Made by a program: the position numbers and the translations under genes. The notes beneath the pieces are model-generated. The model was not told the DNA's origin, ran no database searches, and worked only from the letters and a program-made list of their open reading frames with translations. Positions 15,790 to 23,869 of a stretch of DNA of 25,780 nt are shown here, piece by piece (within the stretch, counting starts at the first letter, position 1; every line of letters begins with the position of its first letter). Origin of the DNA: an uncultured Lachnospiraceae bacterium (GTDB lineage: Bacteria; Bacillota; Clostridia; Lachnospirales; Lachnospiraceae); NCBI GenBank assembly GCA_937910785.1, contig CALDLG010000050.1:1-25780 (forward strand). The letters run 5' to 3'.

Positions 15790-17868
15790 ATGGCAAAATA
15801 TCTTGTGATTGTGGAATCGCCTGCGAAGGTGAAAACAATTAAAAAATTTCTGGGGTCAAGTTATGAAGTAGCGGCGAGCAACGGGCATGTGCGCGATCTG
15901 CCGAGAAGCCAGATGGGAATAGACATCGAGCATGATTTTGAACCGCGTTATATTACGATCAGGGGAAAGGGCGATATCCTCGCAGGTCTTCGTAAAGAGG
16001 TGAAAAAGGCCGATAAAGTTTATCTGGCAACGGACCCTGACCGCGAAGGGGAGGCCATTTCCTGGCATTTGTTAAACGCTCTGAAGCTGGAAGGAAAGAA
16101 GGTATACCGGATTACCTTCAACGAGATTACGAAGAATGCGGTGAAGGAATCCCTGAAGAATGCCAGAGAGATCGATATGGATCTGGTGGATGCGCAGCAG
16201 GCGAGACGCTGCCTTGACCGTATGGTGGGATACAAGATTTCACCGTTACTGTGGGCGAAGGTGAAAAGAGGTTTAAGCGCCGGACGCGTTCAGTCGGTGG
16301 CGCTTCGGATTATCTGTGACCGGGAAGACGAGATCAATGCTTTCATACCGGAGGAATACTGGACGCTGGACGCGGTTTTCCGGATTCCGGGGGAAAAGAA
16401 ACCCCTTCTTGCCAAATATTACGGAACGACGGAGAAAAAGCAGGAGATTTCTTCCAGGGAAGAGCTGGAGGCTGTTAAAAAGACGCTGGAGAATGCCGCG
16501 TATCATGTATCGGACGTCAGACATGGTTCCAGAGTGAAAAAACCGCCGATGCCGTTTACCACATCGACGCTGCAGCAGGAGGCCAGCAAGATGCTGAATT
16601 TCTCCACCCAGAAGACGATGCGGCTGGCACAGCAGCTTTACGAAGGAATTGACATCAAAGGAAACGGAACGGTGGGTGTCATTACCTATCTGCGTACGGA
16701 TTCCACCAGAGTCTCTGAAGAAGCGGAGAAGGCGGCGAAGGAATACATCGCGGGACAGTACGGAGAGGCATACACCGCGGAGGCCGGGACCGAGAAGAAA
16801 AGCACGCAGAAGATACAGGATGCCCATGAGGCGATCCGCCCTACGGATATCGAAAGGACGCCGTTACAGTTAAAGGATTCTTTATCAAGAGATCAGTTCC
16901 GGCTCTATCAGCTGATCTGGAAACGTTTTGTGGCAAGCCGTATGGCAGCCGCACAGTATGAGACGACCTCTGTCAAAATCGATGCGGCAGGGCAGCGGTT
17001 TACCGTTGCGGCTTCCAAAGTGAAGTTTGACGGTTTCATGAGCGTTTACAGTGACGAAGAGGAAAAAGAAGAAAACAATACGCTGGTCCGGGGAATCGAT
17101 GAAACGACACAGCTTGTTTTTGAAGCTTTTGAGGAAAAACAGCATTTTACACAGCCTGCGCCGCATTATACGGAGGCATCGCTTGTGCGCGCGCTGGAAG
17201 AGCTCGGCATCGGCCGGCCCAGTACCTATGCGCCGACGATCACGACGATTCTCGCAAGACGCTATATCGTAAAAGAAAATAAGAACCTCTATGTGACGGA
17301 GCTTGGTGAGGTTGTGAATCATATCATGAAGGAAGCCTTTCCTTCGATCGTGGACGTGAATTTTACGGCGACGATGGAAGCGCTGCTCGATGGAATCGCG
17401 GAAGGAAACGTCAAATGGAAGACGGTCATCGCCAATTTCTATCCGGATCTGGAAGAAGCGGTGGTGAAGGCGGAGAAAGAGCTGGAAGAGATTGAGATTG
17501 AGGATGAGGTTTCCGAAGAGGTCTGCGAGAACTGCGGCCGGCAGATGGTAATCAAATACGGCCCTCATGGCAGGTTTCTGGCCTGTCCCGGATTTCCGGA
17601 ATGCCGCAATACGAAGCCATATTTCGAAAAAATCGGTGTGGCCTGTCCGAAGTGCGGCAAGGATATTGTAATGAAAAAAACCAAGAAGGGCAGAAGGTAT
17701 TACGGCTGTATCGATAATCCGGAATGTGATTTTATGGTATGGCAGAAGCCGGTGGACAGAAAATGCCCAAAATGTGGTTCTATTATGCTGGAGAAAGGGA
17801 ATAAATTAATGTGTGCGGATGAAAACTGCGGCTATGTGGAGGCAGCAAAGCAGACTGTTGAGGCGTAA
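15790..17868 (+). CDS. topA: DNA topoisomerase I (type IA)
   Basis: This type IA topoisomerase (692 residues) relaxes negative supercoils by cutting one strand through a 5'-phosphotyrosine link. The TOPRIM domain begins with LVIVESPAK (Glu9) and holds the metal-binding DPDREGE motif (Asp82, Asp84, Glu86). The catalytic Tyr is Tyr300 in ITYLRTDST. The C-terminus carries three Cys-rich zinc ribbons: Cys579/582/599/605, a second starting at Cys619/622 and a third starting at Cys659/662. Length and layout match Firmicutes TopA. I chose ATG 15790, which has GGGGA six nt upstream and sits just before the conserved AKYLVIVESP; ATG 15763 has no ribosome site. The gene stands alone between a terminator and codY. 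In B. subtilis topA lies a few genes upstream of codY. Confidence 0.98.
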   Translation: MAKYLVIVESPAKVKTIKKFLGSSYEVAASNGHVRDLPRSQMGIDIEHDFEPRYITIRGKGDILAGLRKEVKKADKVYLATDPDREGEAISWHLLNALKLEGKKVYRITFNEITKNAVKESLKNAREIDMDLVDAQQARRCLDRMVGYKISPLLWAKVKRGLSAGRVQSVALRIICDREDEINAFIPEEYWTLDAVFRIPGEKKPLLAKYYGTTEKKQEISSREELEAVKKTLENAAYHVSDVRHGSRVKKPPMPFTTSTLQQEASKMLNFSTQKTMRLAQQLYEGIDIKGNGTVGVITYLRTDSTRVSEEAEKAAKEYIAGQYGEAYTAEAGTEKKSTQKIQDAHEAIRPTDIERTPLQLKDSLSRDQFRLYQLIWKRFVASRMAAAQYETTSVKIDAAGQRFTVAASKVKFDGFMSVYSDEEEKEENNTLVRGIDETTQLVFEAFEEKQHFTQPAPHYTEASLVRALEELGIGRPSTYAPTITTILARRYIVKENKNLYVTELGEVVNHIMKEAFPSIVDVNFTATMEALLDGIAEGNVKWKTVIANFYPDLEEAVVKAEKELEEIEIEDEVSEEVCENCGRQMVIKYGPHGRFLACPGFPECRNTKPYFEKIGVACPKCGKDIVMKKTKKGRRYYGCIDNPECDFMVWQKPVDRKCPKCGSIMLEKGNKLMCADENCGYVEAAKQTVEA

Positions 17869-17885
17869 AAAACCGCAATTCCAAT

Positions 17886-17900
17886 AATTGTCTGAAAATT
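17886..17900. promoter_or_regulatory. CodY box upstream of codY (autoregulatory site)
   Basis: AATTGTCTGAAAATT matches the established CodY consensus AATTTTCWGAAAATT at 14 of 15 bases; only position 5 differs. A weaker, overlapping 11-of-15 candidate follows at 17897-17911. The site ends 24 nt before the -35 box of codY and 17 nt after the topA stop. Confidence 0.85.
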
Positions 17901-17924
17901 GTGCAAAAATTTGCTCGATATGCG

Positions 17925-17953
17925 TTGAAAATACTGAAAAGGCATGCTAAAAT
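17925..17953 (+). promoter_or_regulatory. Sigma-A promoter of codY
   Basis: TTGAAA (17925-17930) and TAAAAT (17948-17953) are spaced by 17 nt. The expected start near 17960 leaves a leader of about 57 nt. No terminator is visible between topA and codY, so read-through from topA is also possible. Confidence 0.8.
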
Positions 17954-18016
17954 AAAGATATAGTCTGCGGTAAGCATGGTGACGGAATCGGTTTCTGATT
18001 TTGAAAGGCGGGAGAT

Positions 18017-18802
18017 ATGAGCGGCGTACAATTATTGGATAAGACCAGAAAAATAGGAAAACTTCTGCATAATAACAATTCGGGTAAAGTTGTTTTTAAC
18101 GATATCTGTAATGTATTAAAGGAAATTCTCGCATCGAATGTTCTGGTAATCAGCAAAAAAGGAAAGGTTCTCGGTCTGGGCGATCTGGAAAGAGTGGAGT
18201 CGCTGACGGAGCTGATTGTGGACCAGGTTGGCGGATTTATTGATCCCATGCTGAATGAAAGATTTCTTTCCGTACTTTCCACGAAGGAGAATGTCAATCT
18301 GGAAACGCTTGGTTTTGAAAATATCGATACCAGAAGATTTCGGGCTGTGATCGCGCCGATCGAAATTTCAGGAGAAAGGCTCGGTACGCTGTTCATTTAC
18401 AAATGCGATGAGCAGTACGATATCGATGATATTATCCTGTGTGAATACGGAACGACGGTGGTAGGGCTTGAGATGCTGCGGGCCGTAAATGAAGAAAGTG
18501 CGGAAGAGAACCGGAAGGTTGCGGTCGTGAAATCAGCGATCGGTACGCTGTCCTTTTCCGAGATGGAGGCAATTACACATATTTTTGATGAGCTCGGCGG
18601 TATGGAAGGAATCCTCGTTGCGAGCAAGATTGCGGATAAGGTGGGGATTACCCGTTCCGTAATCGTCAATGCGCTTCGGAAATTTGAGAGCGCGGGCGTG
18701 ATAGAATCTCGCTCCTCCGGCATGAAGGGAACTTATATCAAAGTTCTGAACGATGTGGTTTTCGAAGAAGTGGAGAAGCTGAAAGGACAGAGCAGATATT
18801 AG
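18017..18802 (+). CDS. codY: GTP- and branched-chain-amino-acid-responsive global repressor CodY
   Basis: CodY is the nutrient sensor of low-GC Gram-positives. It binds DNA when GTP and Ile/Leu/Val are plentiful and represses amino-acid, transport, motility and virulence genes. The 261-residue length is typical. Residues 1 to about 155 form the ligand-binding GAF-like domain. A linker then leads to the winged helix-turn-helix, whose recognition region VASKIADKVGITRSVIVNALRK is near identical to the family (Ala202 to Lys222; quoted in two joined parts, VASKIADKVG and ITRSVIVNALRK). The 'SAGVIESRSSGMKGTYIKVLN' wing follows in the same form as other members. The start ATG 18017 has AAAGGCGGGAG just upstream. 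It has its own promoter and CodY box and precedes the flagellar operon, as in B. subtilis. Confidence 0.98.
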   Translation: MSGVQLLDKTRKIGKLLHNNNSGKVVFNDICNVLKEILASNVLVISKKGKVLGLGDLERVESLTELIVDQVGGFIDPMLNERFLSVLSTKENVNLETLGFENIDTRRFRAVIAPIEISGERLGTLFIYKCDEQYDIDDIILCEYGTTVVGLEMLRAVNEESAEENRKVAVVKSAIGTLSFSEMEAITHIFDELGGMEGILVASKIADKVGITRSVIVNALRKFESAGVIESRSSGMKGTYIKVLNDVVFEEVEKLKGQSRY

Positions 18803-18852
18803 AAGTCCGCAGAAAAATGAATACGGCATAAGACAATGGACTGGTCGAAGAT

Positions 18853-18898
18853 AAAAGGATTTATAGCATGGCAGAATAGCGTTATAGATCCTTTTTTT
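18853..18898 (+). terminator. Intrinsic terminator after codY
   Basis: AAAGGATTTATA (18854-18865) pairs with TATAGATCCTTT in a 12-bp stem with one G-U pair and a 17-nt loop. A run of seven T (18892-18898) completes the element. It isolates codY transcription from the flagellar operon. Confidence 0.88.
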
Positions 18899-18910
18899 CC
18901 TGTTTTTGGT

Positions 18911-18925
18911 AATTTTTTGCAGATT
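18911..18925. promoter_or_regulatory. Candidate CodY box upstream of the flagellar operon
   Basis: AATTTTTTGCAGATT matches AATTTTCWGAAAATT at 12 of 15 bases (mismatches at positions 7, 10 and 12). It lies 37 nt before the proposed -35 box of flgB, between the codY terminator and the promoter. The region is AT-rich, so a chance match is possible. Confidence 0.5.
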
Positions 18926-18962
18926 CTTTCAAAGGAAGTACATTTTTTTTTCGGCTTTTGAC

Positions 18963-18991
18963 TTGTAATTTTGTTTGAATGATTTTATAAT
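18963..18991 (+). promoter_or_regulatory. Promoter of the flgB flagellar operon (sigma-A type)
   Basis: TTGTAA (18963-18968) and a perfect TATAAT (18986-18991) are 17 nt apart. The transcript would start near 18998 and leave a leader of about 43 nt. No sigma-D/sigma-28 type sequence (TAAA with GCCGATAA) is visible, so this early operon appears to use the housekeeping factor. Confidence 0.8.
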
Positions 18992-19040
18992 GGTTTAAGG
19001 ATTTTTATCCTTGTTTGAAAAAAGTGAATGGGGTGTGAAT

Positions 19041-19439
19041 ATGAGTTCTTTGTTGAACACGAATGTTTTTGACTATGTCAACGTACTGGACAAGGCAGCA
19101 GACGCTGCATGGCTGCGGAACGATGCGATCAGTAATAACCTCGCCAATGTGGACACACCGGGTTATAAGAGACAGGATGTGGATTTTCAGTCTCAGCTTT
19201 CGCGCGCTCTCAGACGGTCAAGATATACTTCCATGGATGCCAAGGTGGCGAATCTGAAGACCAATCGTCTGAGTCCTTTATGTTATACGGATTACGCAGG
19301 TTTTTCCTACCGAATTGACGGAAACAATGTGGATGTGGATACGGAAGGCGTTTATCTTGCGAAAAACCAGATTACATATCAGGGCCTGAATCTGAGCATT
19401 ACACAGGAATTTCAGAATTTGAAGGCCGTGATGAAATAA
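19041..19439 (+). CDS. flgB: Flagellar basal-body rod protein FlgB
   Basis: FlgB forms the proximal rod that joins the MS-ring to the rest of the flagellar axle. It leaves the cell through the flagellar export apparatus and has no signal peptide. The conserved rod signature appears as AISNNLANVDTPGYKRQDVD near residues 25-45, and the C-terminal helix typical of axial proteins ends at the stop. I chose ATG 19041, giving 132 residues, because GGGGTG lies five nt upstream; a longer frame from TTG 19011 would add ten residues without support. It is the first gene of the flagellar operon, 13 nt ahead of flgC. Confidence 0.95.
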   Translation: MSSLLNTNVFDYVNVLDKAADAAWLRNDAISNNLANVDTPGYKRQDVDFQSQLSRALRRSRYTSMDAKVANLKTNRLSPLCYTDYAGFSYRIDGNNVDVDTEGVYLAKNQITYQGLNLSITQEFQNLKAVMK

Positions 19440-19452
19440 GGGGGAGTAGAAA

Positions 19453-19902
19453 ATGGGGATCTTTACAGCATTTGATATCAATGCGTCGGGTATGACGGCG
19501 GAACGCTACCGTATGGATATTATTGCGGAAAATGTTGCCAACGCCAATACGACCCGTACGGAAGACGGCACGCCATATCGCAGGAAGGTAGTCGTGTTTG
19601 AAGAGAAAAATTCTCAGACACCCTTCCGCCATGTTCTGAACGCGGCAAGAGACCGCTATTCGGGAACCGGTGTGAAGGTGACAGGCGTATATGAAGATGA
19701 ATGGACGGAAATGAAAATGGTTTATGATCCGTCGCATCCGGATGCCGATGAGAACGGATATGTGACATATCCCAATGTCAGCACCATAACGGAGATGACG
19801 AATCTGATCGATGCCAGCCGTGCTTATGAGGCGAACTCAACGGCCTTTTCGGCGAGCAAGAGCATTGCAACACAGGGCCTTGATATTTTGAAGGGCTTAT
19901 GA
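19453..19902 (+). CDS. flgC: Flagellar basal-body rod protein FlgC
   Basis: FlgC is a second proximal-rod subunit, exported by the flagellar type III system. The N-terminus (FTAFDINASGMTAERYRMD, then VANANT) is the axial-protein signature. The C-terminal part 'TEMTNLIDASRAYEANSTAF' forms the D0 coiled-coil helix. The 149-residue length is usual for the family. A strong GGGGGAG ribosome site lies six nt before the ATG, within the 13-nt gap to flgB, so the two are cotranscribed. Confidence 0.96.
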   Translation: MGIFTAFDINASGMTAERYRMDIIAENVANANTTRTEDGTPYRRKVVVFEEKNSQTPFRHVLNAARDRYSGTGVKVTGVYEDEWTEMKMVYDPSHPDADENGYVTYPNVSTITEMTNLIDASRAYEANSTAFSASKSIATQGLDILKGL

Positions 19903-19960
19903 TCATAAAACATAATTAAAATCATAAAAAGTAAAAGGGAATCGTTGGAGGGGTAGAAAA

Positions 19961-20287
19961 ATGGCTTTGGATATTACTGCGTTATATAACGTATCTTCCG
20001 GTGCGATTAAGGAGGCGGCAAAGACCGCACCGACAACTAAGGCGGATACATATAAGGATCTCAGTTTTAATAATTTTCTGGATTCGGCAATCGACAATAT
20101 CAATACGACAAACAGTTATTTATCCGATGCGGAGAACGAAGAAATCAGATGGGCGCTTGGAGAAACGGAGAATACGCACGATCTGTCAATCGCCCTGCAG
20201 AAAGCATCGACCGCACTGCAGTATACTGTTGCCATAAGGGATAAGCTGTTAGAAGCCTATAAAGAAATTATGCAGATGCAGGTTTAA
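19961..20287 (+). CDS. fliE: Flagellar hook-basal body protein FliE
   Basis: FliE is the small adaptor between the MS-ring and the rod and is the first axial substrate exported. This 108-residue protein has the low-complexity N-terminus and the conserved C-terminal helix with 'TENTHDLSIALQKASTALQ' and a final 'VAIRDKLLEAYKEIMQMQV'. These features are characteristic of FliE. A GGAGGGG ribosome site lies at 19948-19954, seven nt before the ATG region. It sits between flgC and fliF as in B. subtilis. Confidence 0.94.
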   Translation: MALDITALYNVSSGAIKEAAKTAPTTKADTYKDLSFNNFLDSAIDNINTTNSYLSDAENEEIRWALGETENTHDLSIALQKASTALQYTVAIRDKLLEAYKEIMQMQV

Positions 20288-20315
20288 TGGCATATGGCAG
20301 ATTACTTAAGGAGAA

Positions 20316-21935
20316 ATGGTTGCTGTGGATAAATTGTTAGAGAAATTAAGGGAGTTAGGAAATCGAATATTAGAGTGGTGGAACCGCTTTACGACGAAAC
20401 AGAAGACCCTGATTGTCATGCTGATATCGGCAGTGATACTGGCAATTGTCATTCTGGTTACGGTGTTGAACCGTCCGCAGTATGTGCTTCTGAAAAACTG
20501 TGAGGATACGACGGAAGCGGCGAGCGTAAAGGAGCTTTTGGAAGAAGATGGATTGAAGTATACCATTTCTGACGACGGACTGGAGTTTCGGATTTTGAAA
20601 TCACAGCAGTCCGACGCTATTTTATTGCTCGGTTCCAACAATATCAAAACAGCCGGTTTTGGGATTGAGAACGTAACAAACGGCGGTTTTGCCACGACGG
20701 AGTCCGATAAGCAGAGAAGCTATACGCTGTATCTGGAGAAATATATTGAGGACAATATGCTGGAGCCGCAGGCGGCGGTGAAAAGCGCAACGGTTATGCT
20801 GAATATTCCGGAGAATACGGGTACGCTGATCGATTCCGACAAGGAATCCTCCGCCAGCGTCACGCTGGAGCTGAATGAGGAGATCACGCCGGAGACGGCG
20901 GCGGCTATTGCGCGTGCGGTCGCTACCGGAATCGGCAATGCGACGACCAGAAACATCGTGATCATGGATACCGAGGGAAATATGCTTTTCTCCGGGGATG
21001 ATGATTATTCGGCATCCGGTACGGCAAATGCCCAGCTTTCGGTGAAGGCGGAAGCGGAACGGATCGTGACGAGTGAAGTGAAGCAGGTGCTGCTCGGCAC
21101 CAATGAATTTGATAAAATTGTTGCGACCAATCTGGTTCTGGATTTTTCCACCAGTTCCAGAACGGATCATAACTATTCGGCGCCGGAGGGCCGGGAAGAA
21201 GGACAGCTAAGCCGTGAGGACACCTTCAGCCAGATTAACGAAAGCGGTGTCAGCGGCGTTCCGGGAACGGATTCAAACGGCGATGACGGCACTACATATG
21301 TTCTGGAGGATGACAGCAATTCCAGATCTGAGACAACCGAAACATCGCGGGAATATCTGCCGAACGAATCGATTATAACATCGGAGACACCGCCCGGACT
21401 GATCAATTATAATCAGTCATCGTTGTCGGTCGCGATGATCCGCCACAATATCATCCGGGAGGAAGATATTGAAAGACAGGGGCTTCTGGACACGGTGACA
21501 TGGGAAGAGTATAAGCTTGCCAATCAGGGGCGTACGAAGTTGGAAGTGGACGAGGATCTGTTCAATGTAGTCTCTAAGGCGACAGGCATTAATGTCGATA
21601 ACATCGCGATCGTTGCTTACAGTGAGAATATGTTCTTCGACGATGACGGTTCCGGTATCAGTGCAACGGATATCATGCAGATCATACTGATCATCATCAT
21701 CCTTGCGCTGCTGGCATTCGTTGTGCTCAGAAGCATGCGGAGCGAGAAACACGAAGAGGAAGAGGAAGAACTTTCTGTGGAATCCCTGCTACAGTCCACA
21801 CCGGATACACAGTTAGAAGATATTTCGTTTGAGGAAGAGTCCGAAACGAGGAAGCTGATCGGCAAATTTGTTGAGGAAAATCCGGAAGCGGCGGCAAATC
21901 TGCTGCGTAACTGGCTGAATGAGGACTGGGGGTAA
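20316..21935 (+). CDS. fliF: Flagellar MS-ring protein FliF
   Basis: FliF forms the membrane MS-ring on which the flagellum is built. Two membrane segments frame a large extracytoplasmic part: residues 31-51 and about 452-474. The N-terminal part shows the usual 'NRPQYVLLKN' start of the first ring-building domain, and a Ser/Asp/Thr-rich stretch precedes the second membrane helix. The cytoplasmic tail ends in EENPEAAANLLRNWLNED, the conserved FliG-binding motif. The length of 539 residues is typical. The start is not certain: AAGGAG (20308-20313) is only two nt from ATG 20316 and 11 nt from an in-frame GTG at 20325, so the protein may be three residues shorter. The stop lies five nt before fliG. 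Confidence 0.97.
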   Translation: MVAVDKLLEKLRELGNRILEWWNRFTTKQKTLIVMLISAVILAIVILVTVLNRPQYVLLKNCEDTTEAASVKELLEEDGLKYTISDDGLEFRILKSQQSDAILLLGSNNIKTAGFGIENVTNGGFATTESDKQRSYTLYLEKYIEDNMLEPQAAVKSATVMLNIPENTGTLIDSDKESSASVTLELNEEITPETAAAIARAVATGIGNATTRNIVIMDTEGNMLFSGDDDYSASGTANAQLSVKAEAERIVTSEVKQVLLGTNEFDKIVATNLVLDFSTSSRTDHNYSAPEGREEGQLSREDTFSQINESGVSGVPGTDSNGDDGTTYVLEDDSNSRSETTETSREYLPNESIITSETPPGLINYNQSSLSVAMIRHNIIREEDIERQGLLDTVTWEEYKLANQGRTKLEVDEDLFNVVSKATGINVDNIAIVAYSENMFFDDDGSGISATDIMQIILIIIILALLAFVVLRSMRSEKHEEEEEELSVESLLQSTPDTQLEDISFEEESETRKLIGKFVEENPEAAANLLRNWLNEDWG

Positions 21936-21940
21936 GAACG

Positions 21941-22954
21941 ATGGCGAAAACTGAAGAGAGAATTACCGGTCTGCAGAAAGCTGCTATCCTGTTGATTGCT
22001 CTCGGACCGGAAAAATCATCAAATATTTTTAAACATTTGAAAGAAGACGAGATTGAGGAACTGACTCTGGAGATTGCGAATACGAGAACGATTACGCCGC
22101 AGGTCAGGGACGAGGTTCTGGATGAATTTTATCAGGTATGTCTGGCACAGCAGTATATCGCCGAGGGCGGTATCAACTATGCCAAGGAAGTATTGGAGAA
22201 GTCCTTTGGCGCGGATAAGGCCAGAGATGTTATCGGCAAGCTGACGGCATCCCTGCAGGTAAAGCCGTTCGAATTTGTCAGAAAAACAGATCCTTCACAG
22301 TTATTGAACTTTATTCAGGATGAGCATCCTCAGACGATTGCCCTGATTCTTTCTTATCTGTCAGCGGCGCAGTCGGCGCTCATCATTTCCGCCCTGCCGC
22401 CCGACAGACAGGCAGATGTTGCCAAGCGTATTGCGGTGATGGACAGAACGAGTCCGGATATTATCAAAGAGGTGGAAAAGGTTTTGGAATCCAAGCTGGC
22501 ATCTTTAGTAAATCAGGATTACACCATTGTCGGCGGTGTAGATGCGGTCGTAGAAATTTTGAATACGGTAGACCGTGGTACGGAAAAGCATATTATGGAG
22601 ACGCTGGAAATCGAAGAGCCCGAACTTGCGGACGAAATCAGAAAGAAGATGTTCGTATTCGAAGATATCCTTCTTCTGGACGACAGAGCGATTCAGCGTG
22701 TGCTGCGTGATGTCGATAACAGTGACCTTGCGATCGCGCTGAAGGGCTCCAACGAGGAAGTACAGAATGCGATTTTCAACAACCTGTCCAAGCGTCTTGC
22801 CGTTATGATCAAGGAAGACATGGAATTCATGGGTCCTGTTCGTATGAAGGACGTAGAAGAAGCACAGCAGAAGATCGTAAATATTATCAGGAAACTGGAA
22901 GATTCTGCAGAAATTGTTATCTCCAGAGGTGGAGGTGACGAAATTGTTGTCTAG
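21941..22954 (+). CDS. fliG: Flagellar motor switch protein FliG
   Basis: FliG is the rotor protein that couples stator force to rotation and, with FliM and FliN, sets direction. It sits on the cytoplasmic face of the MS-ring. The N-terminal FliF-binding domain begins ITGLQKAAILLIALGPEKS. The middle domain has the EHPQ motif (Glu128-Gln131) that binds FliM. The C-terminal torque helix (LLLDDRAIQRVLRDVDNSDL) carries the conserved charged residues. Length is 337 residues, as expected. The gene starts five nt after fliF and its last codons overlap the proposed TTG start of fliH. Confidence 0.98.
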   Translation: MAKTEERITGLQKAAILLIALGPEKSSNIFKHLKEDEIEELTLEIANTRTITPQVRDEVLDEFYQVCLAQQYIAEGGINYAKEVLEKSFGADKARDVIGKLTASLQVKPFEFVRKTDPSQLLNFIQDEHPQTIALILSYLSAAQSALIISALPPDRQADVAKRIAVMDRTSPDIIKEVEKVLESKLASLVNQDYTIVGGVDAVVEILNTVDRGTEKHIMETLEIEEPELADEIRKKMFVFEDILLLDDRAIQRVLRDVDNSDLAIALKGSNEEVQNAIFNNLSKRLAVMIKEDMEFMGPVRMKDVEEAQQKIVNIIRKLEDSAEIVISRGGGDEIVV

Positions 22955-23819
22955 GAATATATATAAATCGAACTGGGTTGTTGTAGAACCTGAAGATAAA
23001 TGCCTGATTGACAGCAATTCCCGTCTTGTCAGCAGGATTGAAGAGCGGGAAGCGGATAAAAGAAGACGTGCCGCGCTGGCTGCCGGTGAAGAAGTGGATA
23101 TGGAAGGCTTCATGGGCGGACTCGGCGTGGAACGAATCGATGCGCAGGGGTATGAGCCGGATGCTGAGGGCGGCAATGTGCTGAAGGCAGCGGATGAGGT
23201 CCCTGCAGGGCCTACCCCTGAAGAACTCAGGGAACAGGCCGAAGCCGAGCTGGAGGCGGCGAGGCAGGAAGCGGAGCAGATCAGACGGATGGCCAGTGCG
23301 GATGCTGCCAGAGAGAAACAGGAGGCGGCAGAGGAAGGCCGGCGGATCGGATATGATGAGGGTTATCGGATGGCACAGGCCGAGGCCGATAAAATGCGAA
23401 GCGAGCTGGAAGCGGAACGTTCCAGAATGGAAGCGGAATACGGGCAGCTGATCGATGAGCTGGAGCCTCAGTTTATCGATACCATTACAGCGGTTTATAA
23501 TCATGTTTTTCAGGTAGAACTGGAAAATGAAAGAGATATCCTGGTGCATTTAATTGAAACTACTTTGCGAAAAGTAGAAAGTAGCAGGACTTTTATTGTG
23601 CATGTTTCCAAGGATGACTATTCGTATGTGAATACGCAGAAGAAGATGCTGGCGGAAACTACCGTAGGAAGCCGCGGCGTTGTGGAGGTCATAGAAGACA
23701 TTACATTACATAAAAATGAATGTATGATCGAAACGGACGGCGGCATTTTTGACTGCGGAGTGGGAACCCAGCTGGAAGAACTGACGAAGAGGCTGAAACT
23801 TCTTTCCTTTGAGGGCTGA
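22944..23819 (+). CDS. fliH: Flagellar assembly protein FliH (export ATPase regulator)
   Basis: FliH binds the FliI ATPase and docks it to the export gate. The 291-residue protein has a variable N-terminus and a long Ala/Glu/Arg coiled coil (about residues 80-170). It also has a GRRIGYDEG segment, which is a short GxxxGxxxG motif typical of FliH. The C-terminal domain ends with ECMIETDGGIFDCGVGTQLE, highly conserved. I propose the TTG at 22944 as start because a near-ideal GGAGGTGA (22931-22938) lies five nt upstream. The reading frame is open further up (TTG 22914), and GTG 22929 and 22935 lie at or inside the ribosome site. With this start it overlaps the fliG stop by 11 nt, so translation is probably coupled. 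Confidence 0.92.
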   Translation: MLSRNIYKSNWVVVEPEDKCLIDSNSRLVSRIEEREADKRRRAALAAGEEVDMEGFMGGLGVERIDAQGYEPDAEGGNVLKAADEVPAGPTPEELREQAEAELEAARQEAEQIRRMASADAAREKQEAAEEGRRIGYDEGYRMAQAEADKMRSELEAERSRMEAEYGQLIDELEPQFIDTITAVYNHVFQVELENERDILVHLIETTLRKVESSRTFIVHVSKDDYSYVNTQKKMLAETTVGSRGVVEVIEDITLHKNECMIETDGGIFDCGVGTQLEELTKRLKLLSFEG

Positions 23820-23869
23820 AAGCCGTCGGTATCTGCATAAAGGGTTGTGGAGTAAAGGTGTAAGGGGAA

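Noticed and set aside
16885..17568. A 227-codon - strand frame within topA
   Set aside because: It is antisense to conserved TopA domains and lacks a start signal or known motif.
17869..17885. Terminator after topA
   Set aside because: No stable stem followed by a T run is present between topA and the CodY box.
18958..18991. TTGACT (18958) as the -35 box for flgB
   Set aside because: It is 22 nt from TATAAT, too far. TTGTAA at 18963 has the correct 17-nt spacing.
18803..19040. c-di-GMP riboswitch before the flagellar operon, or before the pilus genes
   Set aside because: I looked for the conserved c-di-GMP-I core (GCACAGGGCAAACC type) because such switches often control these genes in Clostridia. 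No match was seen in any intergenic stretch.
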